Assembly: GCA_023426265.1 (NCBI GenBank)
Contig: JAFABA010000067.1
Coordinates: forward strand, 1-32,178
DNA: 32,178 nt
From: Bacillota bacterium
Lineage (GTDB): Bacteria > Bacillota > Clostridia > Christensenellales > CAG-138
Direction: 5' to 3'
Shown here: positions 1-6,588 of the stretch, piece after piece
Layout of the letters: every line of letters starts with the position of its first letter
How positions within the stretch are numbered: the stretch's first letter is position 1
Made by a program: the position numbers and the translations under genes
The notes under the pieces: generated by a model
Told to the model about the DNA's origin: nothing
Database searches by the model: none
The model's input: the letters and a program-made list of their open reading frames with translations, nothing else

Positions 1-116
1 GGCCCGAGTGCGATGAGAACAGTGATAGCCGCAATCGCGATCAAACCAAGGATGAGGCCGTATTCTACCATGCCCTGGCCATTTTCATCCTTGAGGATTT
101 CGATGAACTTTTTCAT
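1..116 (-). CDS. Flp/Fap-type pilin, N-terminal part (cut by window edge)
   Basis: This is the major subunit type of Flp (type IVb, Tad) pili; the C-terminal end lies outside the window. The 38 visible codons begin MKKFIEILKDENG and continue QGMVEYGLILGLIAIAA. This is a short charged leader, a prepilin cleavage site (predicted after the glycine before QGMVEY, with Glu at mature position 5 followed by Tyr) and the start of the hydrophobic assembly helix. The ATG is preceded by GGAG at good spacing. The gene starts 22 bases after the stop of the prepilin peptidase that would process it, so the two are probably cotranscribed under the riboswitch at 951-1023. The family call is firm; only the length is unknown. 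Confidence 0.9.
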   Translation of the reverse strand, partial: MKKFIEILKDENGQGMVEYGLILGLIAIAAITVLIALG

Positions 117-138
117 GGCTTTGCTCCTTCTCTAAAAT

Positions 139-792
139 TTAGTTTTGAAGTATCGTCTGCAACACCGGAAACACCAACGTGCTCATCACGCCCAAAGAAA
201 GGTAGGGGCCGACCGCAGCAAAGGATTTGAGCGTACCCCGGCGGGACAGATACAGGTAGGCAGCATACGCGCCCAAAGCGAGCGCCATCACCGCCGTCAC
301 CTGCAAAAACCCCACGAACCCGAGGCCCAGCCCGATTACCGTCGCATACTTGATATCCCCCCAGCCGATGTTCATGCCCATTTTGGACGGGAGCAAAAAC
401 ACGGCCGCCGCGATGAACGCGCCCAACAGCTTGCCTGTTAGTCCTTTTGCCGTGCCTTCTGCAACCTCGCCGAGTATAAACACGAGCAGCAAGGCGAGCA
501 GAAGTTCGTTGGGGATACGGCGGATTACAAGATCCACCGCGCTTAAGCACAGCATGATTTCAAACACGCAAACCAATTGGATCAACCGAACCATCCCCGC
601 CGCCTGATTGGCGACAGCGATGAGCGCCCAGCCCAACGCACAGACAAATACCCATGCCTCTGCGGAGTATGTTCCGCTTAACACGCGGCTCTCGCAGGGT
701 TCCCCTTGGCGGTCACGGACCAGCTTCTTGGCAAGCGCCCGGGTGGGGACTGCCAAAAGCCCGCCGATCAATGCATATACGGGTATCGCCAT
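139..792 (-). CDS. A24-family prepilin peptidase (TadV/CpaA type)
   Basis: An integral membrane aspartic protease that would remove the leader of the Flp pilin, and possibly of TadE/F-like pseudopilins. The 217-residue protein has about six hydrophobic segments. Both A24 motifs are present: Asp87 in SAVDLVIRRIPNE and Asp146 in GWGDIKYA (GxGD type). It lacks the cytoplasmic N-terminal methylation domain of PilD, as is usual for short TadV/CpaA enzymes. The ATG follows AAGGAGG at ideal spacing, which fixes the start. It is directly upstream of the Flp pilin and directly downstream of a c-di-GMP-I aptamer and terminator, so its expression is probably set by c-di-GMP. Confidence 0.93.
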   Translation of the reverse strand: MAIPVYALIGGLLAVPTRALAKKLVRDRQGEPCESRVLSGTYSAEAWVFVCALGWALIAVANQAAGMVRLIQLVCVFEIMLCLSAVDLVIRRIPNELLLALLLVFILGEVAEGTAKGLTGKLLGAFIAAAVFLLPSKMGMNIGWGDIKYATVIGLGLGFVGFLQVTAVMALALGAYAAYLYLSRRGTLKSFAAVGPYLSLGVMSTLVFPVLQTILQN

Positions 793-823
793 GTTGGGCC
801 TCCTTGTCGGTTTAGCCTAAGAA

Positions 824-852
824 GCTTTTCTTTGCTATTAGCAAAGAAAAGC
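824..852 (-). promoter_or_regulatory. Second hairpin between terminator and prepilin peptidase RBS
   Basis: A perfect 12-base-pair stem with arms GCTTTTCTTTGC and GCAAAGAAAAGC and a small loop lies just upstream of the AAGGAGG of the prepilin peptidase. Its 5' arm in the minus-strand transcript overlaps the U-rich tail and last stem bases of the terminator at 841-878, so the two hairpins cannot both form completely. It could compete with the terminator or protect the mRNA end; that role is inference. Confidence 0.6.
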
Positions 853-878
853 CTCTATTCGGGTCTCCGAATAGCGGC
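841..878 (-). terminator. Intrinsic terminator of riboswitch 3
   Basis: In the minus-strand transcript, arms CTATTCGG and CCGAATAG (867-874 and 855-862) form an 8-pair stem extended by GCC/GGC around a mismatch, followed by TTTTCTTT. It stands between the aptamer at 951-1023 and the prepilin peptidase. The six bases CCGAAT just after the aptamer (948-953) are complementary to ATTCGG of the terminator 5' arm, giving a possible antiterminator pairing. Confidence 0.75.
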
Positions 879-950
879 CTCTTTGTTTTCGCGCTGCATC
901 CGTTTTTTAGAGAAGGATGACAAAGACGCAAACAAAAGCGCGGCTTCATT

Positions 951-1023
951 CGGCAGCTGGCTGTCATGGGCTTTCGCCTTTAGACCCTGTAGCTTTGCGT
1001 AACAGCCTTTCGACTGTCTTGCC
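951..1023 (-). promoter_or_regulatory. Cyclic-di-GMP-I (GEMM) riboswitch aptamer 3, upstream of prepilin peptidase
   Basis: The minus strand shows the GEMM-I core in order: GGCAAG, a short helix closed by a GAAA tetraloop (CGAAAG), ACGCAAAGC, then GGGTCTAA, and the 3' element CAGCCAGCTGCC. The GGCA/TGCC ends form helix P1. The class binds cyclic di-GMP. It is followed by a terminator (841-878) and by the prepilin peptidase and Flp pilin genes, which makes it a likely transcriptional switch for pilus production. The GGTCTAA segment departs slightly from the usual GGCCTAA, but the overall match is clear. Confidence 0.9.
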
Positions 1024-1360
1024 ATTATCGGGAAGATGACTTTTGTAGTACTCTTTTTTCGTCCCGGTTCCATCCGGGGATTCACGTTTTGCCGCGTATT
1101 CGCGGCGAGGCTTACCTGTGTACGTAAAGCCCTTCTACCCGGCGCAAAAAGGCAAATGCCGGCGCCTTGCATCGGTTGCGGGTCCTTTTTGCGTCCACCC
1201 GTGTGGGAGGCCGGGGGATCGCTGCCCGCAAAACTGAAGTTACCCCTCTGATGCGCACATCAGCGCATCCTGTATCGCCCCCTTTCCAAACTTGCAGCAC
1301 CGTTTATGTTCAGGGTTGGGTTGTCCATACACTGTATGACAGCCCTTTTCCATTGGGAAC
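1024..1360 (-). other. Orphan 337-base spacer between riboswitch 3 and the terminator of riboswitch 2, no supported gene
   Basis: No reading frame here has a convincing start site or a recognisable product. A 62-codon frame on the minus strand from a GTG near 1300 lacks a ribosome binding site and looks like random basic sequence. The transcript can form several hairpins: GATGCGC with GCGCATC (around 1249-1268), a GGCGC/GCGCC-closed element with a T-rich loop (around 1140-1166), GGCTTTAC with GTAAGCC (around 1108-1130) and GCCGCG with CGCGGC (around 1091-1106). It may be a structured leader, a small RNA or the decayed remains of a gene. No good promoter was seen for riboswitch 3 inside it. 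Confidence 0.5.
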
Positions 1361-1401
1361 GAAAAACAAAATGGCAACCGCTTAATTTTTTAGCAGTTGC
1401 C
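1361..1401 (-). terminator. Intrinsic terminator of riboswitch 2
   Basis: The minus-strand transcript forms a 10-pair stem (GGCAACTGCT with AGCGGTTGCC, one G-U pair) around an A-rich loop, followed by ATTTTGTTTTT. Bases 1394-1401 are exactly the reverse complement of 1452-1459, which is the 3' strand of P1 in the aptamer upstream. Terminator and antiterminator are therefore mutually exclusive. Confidence 0.85.
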
Positions 1402-1450
1402 AAAACTGTTTCATATGCTCCGGGGCATTGCCACGGGGACATGAAAAAAG

Positions 1451-1527
1451 CGGCAACTGGCTGCCTTAGGCGTTAACCTTTAGGCCCTTTAGCTTTGCGT
1501 CGCTGCCTTTCGGCAGGTTTGCTGAAC
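1451..1527 (-). promoter_or_regulatory. Cyclic-di-GMP-I (GEMM) riboswitch aptamer 2, downstream of the TadG-like gene
   Basis: The minus strand carries GCAAACC, a helix with a GAAA tetraloop (GCCGAAAGGC), GACGCAAAGC, GGGCCTAA and the 3' element GGCAGCCAGTTGCC, the full GEMM-I consensus. It lies about 90 bases after the TadG-like stop codon and about 50 bases before its own terminator (1361-1401). A TATAAG box just upstream (around 1528-1533) could be a -10 element, but no matching -35 is visible, so readthrough from the upstream gene is the simpler source of the transcript. Confidence 0.93.
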
Positions 1528-1547
1528 TTATACACTCTTTTTTCCGG

Positions 1548-1578
1548 GATTCTGTTTCGAGAAAACAGAATCTTTTTT
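1548..1578 (+). terminator. Plus-strand intrinsic terminator inside the minus-strand pilus operon
   Basis: A perfect 10-pair stem (GATTCTGTTT with AAACAGAATC, loop CGAGA) is followed on the plus strand by TTTTTT and a T-rich stretch. In the minus direction it is followed by CCGGAAAAAA, so it can only terminate plus-strand transcription. No plus-strand gene is seen before it; it may stop antisense transcription into the TadG-like gene. Confidence 0.65.
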
Positions 1579-1615
1579 GCTCTTTCTTTTCTATCGTTAC
1601 AATCAGTGCCGAACT

Positions 1616-3022
1616 TTAGCGAATCAAGCGAATCTTTTCTTCGTTTGGTCCGAATATTTCCGGCGGAATATCCGGCGGGCGCGCCACAAGGTTCCCTGGT
1701 ATCCCAGTAAGCCGATACGCGATCAGGCTTCCATAGAACTGGGTATTATTCCCATGCAATGTAATGCTTCCCTTGGGCGCGTATACCACGCCGGATACCC
1801 TTGTATCCCCCGTTTCCATGTAGATGTTCCCGTTTTTCGAATATACGCAGACGGTATCCGTCTGGCGCATTTTCATGCCGTTGCCATTGAAGGTAATATC
1901 TCCTCCGGCAAATACGTTGCCCGTGCCGGTAAAGCTGTTGCCCATGTTGAGCTTGCCTTGCGCGAATATCGTCCCGTCATGGGTGACCGACTCGCCGGTG
2001 AATGTAATATCCCTGCCGGAATAGATGGTACCTATGCCAATATAGCTTCCACCAAACTCGATTTTGCCTGTCACATACAGGTTGCCGTTTAGCGTACACA
2101 CCGGCGGCCCGCCGGTAATAGTAAGATCCCCGTTGACATACACGTTGCCGTTCAATACCGCGCGATTGCCAATGGTGAGGTTGCCATCGACGTAAAGCGT
2201 ATTGCCGCTGTTGAGCACGGCTTTACCCGTGATGTTCAGGCTGCCCATGCAGTGCATGGTGTTGTTGATGACGGCTTCCGCGCATTTGATTGTGGTATTG
2301 CCCGTCATCACCGTGTAATTGGGGAACGTCTGATATTCGTTCCAAGGGAGTTCTCCCGAACCAAGGTTGGTGTAATTTCCGGGGCGGGCGGGGAGGGCGG
2401 GCGCTGTAGGACGCACACTTGCTTCCACGCCGGAAAAGTCCGGCATCTCGATGAATGGCGCTCCGGGCACCGCGGAGCCCACCGTCATGTTACCGAGGTA
2501 AAAATCAATCGTGTCACACGCTTCGGCCGCACCCGCTATTCTGCCCCGGTTGGGGTGGCTGTACAGCGAGCCGTTGGAGTGGATGTTGCCGTTGATATCG
2601 AACATGGCGCCCAGCTCAAATGTATAATCCGGATCGCCGCTAAAGAGCACGTAATCATAGGGCCACAGGCCGTTTTCTTTATACTTTTCCGCGCTGGCGC
2701 CAGCGGCTACGGCGTTTGTTTCCTTGCCCAGCACGCTGGAAAAGCCCGCCTGCACTTCTTCCCTGCCCACCGCGGTGATGACCATATTGGAGTTTTCAAA
2801 TGAGATGATAACTTGATCGCCGGAAAAACCGTTTTGCTCAATGTAGTATTCGGCCTCCCGTTTCGCCGCGACCGTGTCGGGCAGCATGGCAGCCCCCGCC
2901 AGCACACCCGCGTCCAGCGCCGTTTGCAGCCTCGCGTTTTGAAGGTAGAGCACGCTGCCGTCTACGGCCAAAGCGCCAAACGCCATGATGACCGAAAGCG
3001 CGATTGCCACCACAACCAGCAC
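1616..3022 (-). CDS. TadG-like pilus-locus surface protein with beta-solenoid body
   Basis: The 468-residue protein opens with one hydrophobic helix (about residues 1-24) followed by VDGSVLYLQNARLQTALDAG, the hallmark of the TadE/TadG-like N-terminal domain of Flp pilus loci. From about residue 240 to 440 it is built of short repeats rich in Asn, Gly, Thr and Ser (GNLTIG, GNVYVNGDLTI, GNLYVTGKIEF, GRDITFTG, GNIYMETG), which suggests a right-handed beta-helix or polymer-forming fold outside the membrane. The start is a GTG: AAGGAG lies 10 bases upstream and an in-frame TGA two codons before it excludes a longer form, so the usual basic residues before the helix are absent. It is the first gene after the promoter at 3291-3319 and riboswitch 1. 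Its exact role, minor pilin or adhesin, is inference. Confidence 0.8.
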   Translation of the reverse strand: MLVVVAIALSVIMAFGALAVDGSVLYLQNARLQTALDAGVLAGAAMLPDTVAAKREAEYYIEQNGFSGDQVIISFENSNMVITAVGREEVQAGFSSVLGKETNAVAAGASAEKYKENGLWPYDYVLFSGDPDYTFELGAMFDINGNIHSNGSLYSHPNRGRIAGAAEACDTIDFYLGNMTVGSAVPGAPFIEMPDFSGVEASVRPTAPALPARPGNYTNLGSGELPWNEYQTFPNYTVMTGNTTIKCAEAVINNTMHCMGSLNITGKAVLNSGNTLYVDGNLTIGNRAVLNGNVYVNGDLTITGGPPVCTLNGNLYVTGKIEFGGSYIGIGTIYSGRDITFTGESVTHDGTIFAQGKLNMGNSFTGTGNVFAGGDITFNGNGMKMRQTDTVCVYSKNGNIYMETGDTRVSGVVYAPKGSITLHGNNTQFYGSLIAYRLTGIPGNLVARPPDIPPEIFGPNEEKIRLIR

Positions 3023-3097
3023 AGGCGTTCAGCTCCTTCCCGGCGGTGGCACAAGCCGCCGCTTAAAACAGGCACATTCCACAAACGCCAACGAACA

Positions 3098-3134
3098 GAA
3101 AAAAGAAAGCAGCCAACCCGAAGGGTCAGCTGCC
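3098..3134 (-). terminator. Intrinsic terminator of riboswitch 1
   Basis: In the minus-strand transcript GCAGCTGACCC and GGGTTGGCTGC form an 11-pair stem with a TTC loop, followed by TTTCTTTTTT. Its 5' arm (plus positions 3127-3134) can instead pair with the 3' strand of aptamer helix P1 (3179-3186; seven Watson-Crick pairs and one G-U). This is the same layout as at riboswitch 2. It lies about 75 bases before the TadG-like start codon. Confidence 0.88.
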
Positions 3135-3177
3135 AAACATCCAAAACATGCCAAACAGGCATATTGCATGATTGATG

Positions 3178-3252
3178 CGGCAACTGGCTGCCCTGGGTCA
3201 TATGACCGGTAGGCCCTCTAGCTTTGCGTCACCGGCTTTCACCGACTTTGCC
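3178..3252 (-). promoter_or_regulatory. Cyclic-di-GMP-I (GEMM) riboswitch aptamer 1, leader of the pilus operon
   Basis: The minus strand reads GGCAAAG, a helix with a GAAA tetraloop, TGACGCAAAGC, GGGCCTA, and GGGCAGCCAGTTGCC, matching the c-di-GMP-I consensus; GGCAA and TTGCC close P1. It begins about 40 bases downstream of a consensus promoter and is followed by a strong terminator and the TadG-like gene. Confidence 0.95.
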
Positions 3253-3290
3253 TTTATCACACTTAACAGATTACTCCATTAAGTACTCAC

Positions 3291-3319
3291 AGTATAGTAC
3301 ATGCATGTATGGTTGTCAA
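3291..3319 (-). promoter_or_regulatory. Consensus sigma-A promoter of the pilus operon
   Basis: TTGACA (3314-3319), a 17-base spacer and TATACT (3291-3296) read on the minus strand towards riboswitch 1. The spacer contains the perfect 12-base palindrome TACATGCATGTA (3298-3309), a possible operator lying between the -35 and -10 boxes. Confidence 0.88.
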
Positions 3320-3357
3320 ATCATTTTTTTGAAAATTATAACAGTAATTTTTCCCAG

Positions 3358-4326
3358 CTAATTGGATTCGTCCTGTCCCTCTAAAAGCGGCAGCAAGTAG
3401 CCGTAGCCTTGCCGCTCCATCTCCGCCTTGGGCACAAAGCGCAGCGCGGCGCTGTTGATGCAGTACCGTAACCCGCCCAGTTCCTGCGGGCCGTCGTTGA
3501 ACACATGCCCGAGGTGCGCGTCGCCCGCGCGGCTTTTTACTTCCGTACGCCGCCTACTTAGAGAATTGTCTTCAAATTCCCTGACTACGAACGGATCGAT
3601 GGGCTTACTAAAGCTGGGCCAGCCGCAGCCGCTTTCGAATTTATCCGTAGAGGAAAACAGCGGCTCGCCCGACGTGATATCCACATAGATGCCGGACCTG
3701 AACGTATCCCAATGCTGGTTATGAAACGGCGGCTCGGTTGCGGCATGCTGCGTGACCTCATAGGAGGACGGGGAAAGCGTTTCTTTGAGCGTCTCCTGCG
3801 GTATGGCGGGATAATCCGCCGGGTTCACCCTGGCCTGCGCGGCCATTTTGATTTTCCCCATGCCGATGTGGCAATAGCCCCCGGGGTTTTTATCGAGATA
3901 CAGCTGATGATATTCCTCCGCGGGGTAGAAGTTCAAAAGCGGCCCATACTCTATGGCGGGCTGCTGCCCAAGCCGCACCTTGAGGCCGTTTAAGGAACGC
4001 TCAATCACGGGGCGGTCGGCTTCATCCACATAATAGACGCCGGTGCGGTACTGCGTACCCACATCCCCGCCCTGCCGGTTGAGGGAGAGCGGGTCGATCG
4101 CCTCATAGTAGAGCTCCAGCAGAAAGCCCAGCGGCAGCACTTCGGGATTGTATTCCACCTTTACAGACTCCGCATGGCCGGTATTCCTGCGGCAGACGTC
4201 CTCATAGGTGGGATTCTCCGTCTTGCCGTTTGCATATCCAACTTGGGTATCTAAAACGCCGCGTATGGCGCGCAGGTATTTTTCCGCGCCCCAGAAGCAG
4301 CCGCCCGCCAGATAAATAATTGCCAT
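3358..4326 (-). CDS. msrAB: Bifunctional peptide methionine sulfoxide reductase MsrA/MsrB
   Basis: Repairs oxidised methionine in proteins: the MsrA part reduces the S-sulfoxide and the MsrB part the R-sulfoxide, using thioredoxin-like reductant in the cytoplasm. The 322-residue protein has the MsrA motif GCFWG with catalytic Cys10, then from about residue 190 the MsrB domain with SGCGWPSF, SRAGDAHLGHVF and catalytic Cys289 in RYCINSAALRF. The zinc-binding CxxC pairs of many MsrB proteins are absent, as in other MsrA-MsrB fusions. The ATG at 4326 is chosen because MAIIYLAGGCFWG is the normal MsrA start; a TTG seven codons upstream is less likely. The Shine-Dalgarno is weak (GAAAGAG). There is no signal peptide. 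It stands alone between the pilus promoter and the diguanylate cyclase. Confidence 0.95.
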   Translation of the reverse strand: MAIIYLAGGCFWGAEKYLRAIRGVLDTQVGYANGKTENPTYEDVCRRNTGHAESVKVEYNPEVLPLGFLLELYYEAIDPLSLNRQGGDVGTQYRTGVYYVDEADRPVIERSLNGLKVRLGQQPAIEYGPLLNFYPAEEYHQLYLDKNPGGYCHIGMGKIKMAAQARVNPADYPAIPQETLKETLSPSSYEVTQHAATEPPFHNQHWDTFRSGIYVDITSGEPLFSSTDKFESGCGWPSFSKPIDPFVVREFEDNSLSRRRTEVKSRAGDAHLGHVFNDGPQELGGLRYCINSAALRFVPKAEMERQGYGYLLPLLEGQDESN

Positions 4327-4406
4327 ACCAATCGCTCTCTTTCGCAAATTTGATCGTATGCCTATGTTACCCCGCCCGGGGGGCAGGCAAACAATGAATC
4401 ACCGGA

Positions 4407-4445
4407 CACAAAAACGCCGCAGGAAACGCGTTTAGCGTGCGGCGT
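4407..4445 (-). terminator. Intrinsic terminator after the diguanylate cyclase gene
   Basis: Arms GCCGCA and TGCGGC, extended by flanking pairs, form a stem in the minus-strand transcript followed by GTTTTTG. It lies about 65 bases after the stop of the GGDEF gene and separates it from msrAB. Confidence 0.75.
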
Positions 4446-4507
4446 ATGCTTTCCTCACTCGAGTATAGGCTTAGGGGCGCGCGCCGTCAATGAGGGCTTT
4501 GATCCTG

Positions 4508-6400
4508 TCAGGCGCTGCACGCGCCGTTATAGGCGATACACTGGTTCTTGCCCCTGCTCTTGGCCAGATACAGCGCGGAATCCGCCTTTTGATAGAGCTC
4601 GTCGAAATTCGTACTATCCGTGCCCGAACAGGGGCAAACGCCGATGCTGCAAGTCACCTGCAGCCCGTTATGGAACTGGCCCGAAAGCGCGCGCACGGTG
4701 GTGCACAGCTCCTCCCCTTTTTGATACGCGTGCGCGTCGTCCCCGATATCCTTCAAAAACGCCACGAACTCGTCCCCGCCCATGCGGCCCACGATATCCG
4801 AGCTTCTAAATACCTTGCGCATCTCTTCCGCCAGCGCCATCAAAAGATGGTCCCCCGTCAGGTGCCCGAACGTATCGTTGATGCGTTTGAAGCCGTCGAG
4901 ATCTATTACCATCATCGCATGCCGGTTGACAAGGCCCTCTTTGCGCTGCGCGGTGAGGAACTCGTCTATTTTATTCTGCGTGGTCTCGCGGTTTAACACC
5001 TTGGTAAGCGAATCCTGCGCGGCGCGGCCCTGCAGGCGCTGGAGTTCCCGCTTTTGCTTATCGATATTCATGATCTTGCCCAACAGCCGTATGGCGTCGC
5101 CCGCGTCGTCCCGCATGGCGTAACACTGTACATGCAGCCAAACCAGCACGCTGTCCGTGGCGTAAATGCGGAACTGCGCTTCCGCCTTTTCCTCACCCAT
5201 GCGCATGCTTTCCACCATGTTGTCGATCACCTGGCGGTCCTCCGGGTAGATGCGCTTGTTGTGCTGGAAGAGATCATCTATCGTCTTTAAATTGGGAAGA
5301 AAGCTCAAATGCCTGTGGTAATTCTGGTTGAACGATATGCGCCGTGTACGCATATCCACCTCGAATATAATGTCGTTGGTGAGGTTCTCCAGAAACCGAT
5401 AGCGTTCCTCGCTGCGCTTTAGCAGTTCCTTTTCGTTCTGCAGCTGCAGCACATGGCGCCGGTTGGAATGGAACACGTAAATCAGCATGCCCGCAAACAC
5501 CACAAGAATGCCCGCAACCAACAAAAGCATTCGCTGCGTGCCGATGTTTTCCAGCTTTGCCGCAGCTGAATCCGGCACCCCGCTGATTACCATAAAGGAG
5601 GACGGCGCAAGCTGCGCGTACCCCATATGAAACGGCTCCTTGCCCAGCAGGAAGGAAAGCGTGCCGCTTTCCCGCTGGCCAAGACTCCTCTCCAGCTGAT
5701 TGGCAAGCGCCTTGCCGCCCGCGCTGTTGGACGCCTGCACGGTATCCGCAAATAAATCGCCCGGCAAGAACGTATCGCCGTTGGAGCAAATGACCCGCCC
5801 ATCCGCGGAAAGCAGGATATTGACGCCATTTTCCCCGAACGTGCTTGTACCGATTTGCGTTTGGAGCGCCTCATGCGTCAGGCTGCCGTATAGTACGCCC
5901 GCGATCTCGCCTCCCGCCTGCGCAGGCACGCAGATGATCAGGCCCGGGGTACGATCGTCCGCCATGGAAGGCAGGTACGCGACCGCCCGCGTGCCTCCGA
6001 TCGCGGTTTGAAAAAACGTCTCGTTTGAGACGTCAACGCCGCTGTCCACATACTTGAGCCTGCCGGACTTGTCCGCAAAGCGGATATCGGCAAACCCGCC
6101 CAAATCTTCCGCCACCCCAAATGCCAAAATCACCGCGGTGTCTTCCGGTATTTCGTTCGCGGCAACGAGCGCGCCAAGCGCGAACAGCGTATCCTGCTGG
6201 CGGTTGAGATACCCCTTGAACGAGCTTGACATCGCCTGGGATTCCTGCAAAAGACGGTCATACGTGGCAGTGGTCATACGGTTGTTGAGCATCAGGCTAA
6301 TCAGAAGCAAAGCCAGCAGGCAGATGAAAACAGCGCCCGTTACCAGAAACAGCGCCTTTTGATTCCGACTTTCAACTTTTCTTTCTTCCTCGATATGCAT
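4508..6400 (-). CDS. Membrane-bound diguanylate cyclase (dCache-PAS-GGDEF)
   Basis: Predicted to make cyclic di-GMP from two GTP in response to an extracellular signal. The order in the 630-residue protein is: TM1 (about 17-38), an extracytoplasmic Cache-like sensor (about 40-285), TM2 (291-310), a PAS domain (about 330-450) and a GGDEF domain (about 458-620). The active site is an intact GGDEF at 541-545. The product-inhibition I-site RxxD is present as RSSD at 532-535, five residues upstream, so feedback inhibition is expected. No EAL or HD-GYP domain is attached. The ATG at 6400 has only a weak ribosome binding site. It lies upstream of three c-di-GMP riboswitches on the same strand, although in its own transcription unit. 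The sensed ligand cannot be read from the sequence. Confidence 0.93.
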   Translation of the reverse strand: MHIEEERKVESRNQKALFLVTGAVFICLLALLLISLMLNNRMTTATYDRLLQESQAMSSSFKGYLNRQQDTLFALGALVAANEIPEDTAVILAFGVAEDLGGFADIRFADKSGRLKYVDSGVDVSNETFFQTAIGGTRAVAYLPSMADDRTPGLIICVPAQAGGEIAGVLYGSLTHEALQTQIGTSTFGENGVNILLSADGRVICSNGDTFLPGDLFADTVQASNSAGGKALANQLERSLGQRESGTLSFLLGKEPFHMGYAQLAPSSFMVISGVPDSAAAKLENIGTQRMLLLVAGILVVFAGMLIYVFHSNRRHVLQLQNEKELLKRSEERYRFLENLTNDIIFEVDMRTRRISFNQNYHRHLSFLPNLKTIDDLFQHNKRIYPEDRQVIDNMVESMRMGEEKAEAQFRIYATDSVLVWLHVQCYAMRDDAGDAIRLLGKIMNIDKQKRELQRLQGRAAQDSLTKVLNRETTQNKIDEFLTAQRKEGLVNRHAMMVIDLDGFKRINDTFGHLTGDHLLMALAEEMRKVFRSSDIVGRMGGDEFVAFLKDIGDDAHAYQKGEELCTTVRALSGQFHNGLQVTCSIGVCPCSGTDSTNFDELYQKADSALYLAKSRGKNQCIAYNGACSA

Positions 6401-6498
6401 TTTGCTTTACCCATAAATGTGTGTCACCCAAGCCTTACACCTGCATATATAGACGCGCCAAATTCCTGACGCAAAGCGGGATCCTTAACTTTGACGTT

Positions 6499-6528
6499 AT
6501 CTTATTATACACAAAACCGGGATGTCAA
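6499..6528 (-). promoter_or_regulatory. Probable promoter of the diguanylate cyclase gene
   Basis: TTGACA (6523-6528) on the minus strand is followed by two candidate -10 boxes: TATAAT (6504-6509), only 13 bases away, and TAAGAT (6499-6504) at 18 bases. The second has the better spacing and the first the better sequence, so the exact -10 is uncertain. It lies about 100 bases before the start codon. Confidence 0.5.
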
Positions 6529-6588
6529 TCGTTTCCCAAAAATTGTGCAAAAAACTTGAATTTTGCATAAAGCTTATGTCGAAAGCGG

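Noticed and set aside
855..1172. 105-codon minus-strand frame across riboswitch 3
   Set aside because: It runs through the aptamer and terminator, and the conserved RNA explains the sequence better.
1112..1300. 62-codon minus-strand frame between riboswitches 2 and 3
   Set aside because: No ribosome binding site, basic random-like composition and no resemblance to pilins; treated as non-coding.
6466..6482. GACGCAAAGCGGG on the plus strand, like the core of a c-di-GMP-I aptamer
   Set aside because: The GAAA-capped helix before it and the GGCCTAA and 3' elements after it are missing, and no plus-strand gene follows.
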